Assembly: GCA_022257805.1 (NCBI GenBank)
Contig: JAKOPB010000032.1
Span: 1-5,701, forward strand
DNA from: Nanobdellati archaeon
Lineage (GTDB): Archaea; Aenigmatarchaeota; Aenigmatarchaeia; PWEA01
DNA: 5,701 nt
Reading direction: 5' to 3'
The notes under the pieces are model-generated. The model saw only the letters and a program-made list of their open reading frames with translations. It was not told where the DNA came from and did no database searches. Below are positions 4,577-5,701 of the stretch, piece by piece; the stretch's first letter is position 1; the number at the start of each line of letters is the position of its first letter. The position numbers and the translations under genes are program-made.

Positions 4577-5701
4577 ATGATAAGGGGGCTGAAGCTTGAG
4601 AATTGGAAGAGTCACCTAGAGTCAGAGCTGGACTTCGACAAAGGTACAAATGTACTTGTTGGCGTTATGGGTTCAGGCAAGAGTTCGGTTCTTTCCGCAA
4701 TATCTTTTGCGCTTTTCGGAACCTTTCCCGCCCATAGATCCAGAGAGGTTAAGCTGGATGATGTCATCATGAGGAGGCCTCAGAAAAAGGAAGAGGCAAA
4801 GGTTGAGTTGGAGTTTGAGATAGACGGCGATGTTTTCACGGTGATGAGGAAGGTGGAGAGAGGTAAAGGAACTACAGAGGCAAGTATAAGAAAGGGCGGT
4901 GAACTTCTGGATACGGGAGCTTCAAGAACCACGGAGCTTGTGGAAAAGCAACTTAAAGTGGACTACAACCTGTTTTCTCGTGCGGTATACTCCGAGCAGG
5001 ACGGTCTTGATAATTTCCTGGAGATACGGCGAGGCGAAAGGATGAAAAAGATAGACGACCTCCTGCAGATAGACAGGTTCGAAAAATGCAGAAGCAACGT
5101 AACAACCCTGGTAAACCGGTTGACGGATAGAATCAGCTCGAAAAAGAAGACGATAGAAGAGATGGAAGAGCAGGAAAATTTTGACAGGATAGAGGAAATA
5201 GAGGATGAGATCAAAAACATGGAGGATGGTTTGGAGGAGCTCAAGAAAAGACTAGAAGAAATAAAAGAAGAACATGATGAGACAAAGAAAGAAATACAAA
5301 GTCTCAGAAAAGGTATCAAAGAAATAGAAAAATTTGAAAACAAAAAAAGCAACCTCGAAGGTATAATTTCTAACTTGAAGGAGGACGTAGAGTCCTTAAA
5401 GGACAAAACAGAACATTCAAAGGACAGGGTTAAGAAAAAACTGGAAAATAAGAAGGAAAGGCTGGAAAAGCTCGAAGGAGACAGAGAGGAAATTAAAGAA
5501 AGTCTTGAAGAGTTGAAGAGCAAACAGAAAGAGAAAAAGATAAAGATAAGTGATCTCCAACAAAGGATACAGAAGATCAAGGGTGTTGAAGGGAAGTGTC
5601 CGGTCTGTGATAGAGACCTGGACGAGGAACACAGGGAAGAGCTCATCGATGAAAGAAGGAAAAAGATAAACAAACTTGCAGAGGACAAAGAAGCGGTTGA
5701 G
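4577..5701 (+). CDS. rad50: Rad50-family SMC-like ATPase, N-terminal half, cut by the window
   Basis: Rad50 is the ATPase and tether of the Mre11-Rad50 complex. ATP binding engages its two heads and gates Mre11 nuclease access to DNA ends. 375 residues are visible. The N-terminal head has LKLENWKSH at 5-13, Walker A GVMGSGKSS at 29-37, ISFALFGTFPAH at 42-53, and the Q-loop region YSEQDGLDNFL (Gln141). A charged, Glu/Lys-rich coiled coil runs from about 175 to 335, followed by the zinc hook KCPVCDRDL (Cys341, Cys344), then the start of the returning coil. The second arm, signature motif and Walker B lie beyond the right edge. The hook comes about 100 residues earlier than in Pyrococcus furiosus Rad50 (near 444), so the arm is short. 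Walker A has Met where Asn is usual. The start ATG 4577 is 14 bases after the NYN stop and begins right at the conserved first strand. No strong Shine-Dalgarno is seen. Confidence 0.96.
   Translation, partial: MIRGLKLENWKSHLESELDFDKGTNVLVGVMGSGKSSVLSAISFALFGTFPAHRSREVKLDDVIMRRPQKKEEAKVELEFEIDGDVFTVMRKVERGKGTTEASIRKGGELLDTGASRTTELVEKQLKVDYNLFSRAVYSEQDGLDNFLEIRRGERMKKIDDLLQIDRFEKCRSNVTTLVNRLTDRISSKKKTIEEMEEQENFDRIEEIEDEIKNMEDGLEELKKRLEEIKEEHDETKKEIQSLRKGIKEIEKFENKKSNLEGIISNLKEDVESLKDKTEHSKDRVKKKLENKKERLEKLEGDREEIKESLEELKSKQKEKKIKISDLQQRIQKIKGVEGKCPVCDRDLDEEHREELIDERRKKINKLAEDKEAVE

Noticed and set aside
4214..4615. Minus-strand open frame of 133 residues opposite the NYN gene
   Set aside because: It is antisense to conserved NYN motifs (KKGDWD, TGDGDF), with no domain of its own and no promoter.
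5341..5347. A-run in rad50 as a programmed frameshift site
   Set aside because: The reading frame stays open on both sides, with the zinc hook downstream in the same frame. The run is explained by Lys codons in the coiled coil.
4963..5688. Minus-strand open frame of 241 residues
   Set aside because: It is a shadow of the Rad50 Q-loop and Glu/Lys-rich coiled coil. Its Ser/Phe/Leu repetition has no recognisable domain.

Overview
The window looks archaeal. The evidence is a tRNA-Pro gene whose intron has a bulge-helix-bulge-like splice structure, AT-rich TTTAAA boxes about 30 bases upstream of start codons that lack Shine-Dalgarno sequences, and an archaeal-type mre11/rad50 gene set. The proteins are rich in Glu, Asp and Lys. 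The Rad50 and NYN sequences remind me most of DPANN archaea (nanohaloarchaea or woesearchaeota-like). That placement is inference from memory, and no search was run.

Layout. On the minus strand, positions 1-2377 encode the first 792 residues of pyruvate, phosphate dikinase (ppdK). The gene runs off the left edge before its catalytic cysteine. Just upstream of it, also on the minus strand, lies tRNA-Pro(TGG) with an encoded CCA and a 47-base intron in the D-loop rather than at the usual 37/38 position. A divergent intergenic region of about 90 bases carries candidate promoters for the tRNA and for the plus-strand genes, plus an 8-base inverted repeat. The plus strand then reads mre11 (2666-3982), a small NYN/LabA-type putative nuclease (about 4059-4562) and rad50 (4577 to the right edge, 375 residues seen, ending just past the zinc-hook Cys-Pro-Val-Cys).

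How the genes work together. Mre11 and Rad50 form the nuclease/ATPase complex that senses and processes DNA double-strand breaks. An NYN-domain protein between them in the same orientation, 14 bases from rad50, suggests an accessory nuclease tied to this complex or co-regulated with it. This is the most interesting feature of the window. It also has a start-codon problem: no ATG, GTG or TTG lies upstream of its first beta strand, but an ATT sits at good spacing behind a strong Shine-Dalgarno sequence. Mre11 carries Gly-Thr-His-Glu where the family normally has Gly-Asn-His-Asp/Glu, and Rad50 has a short first coiled-coil arm. ppdK is metabolic (pyruvate/PEP interconversion) and probably unrelated to the repair genes.
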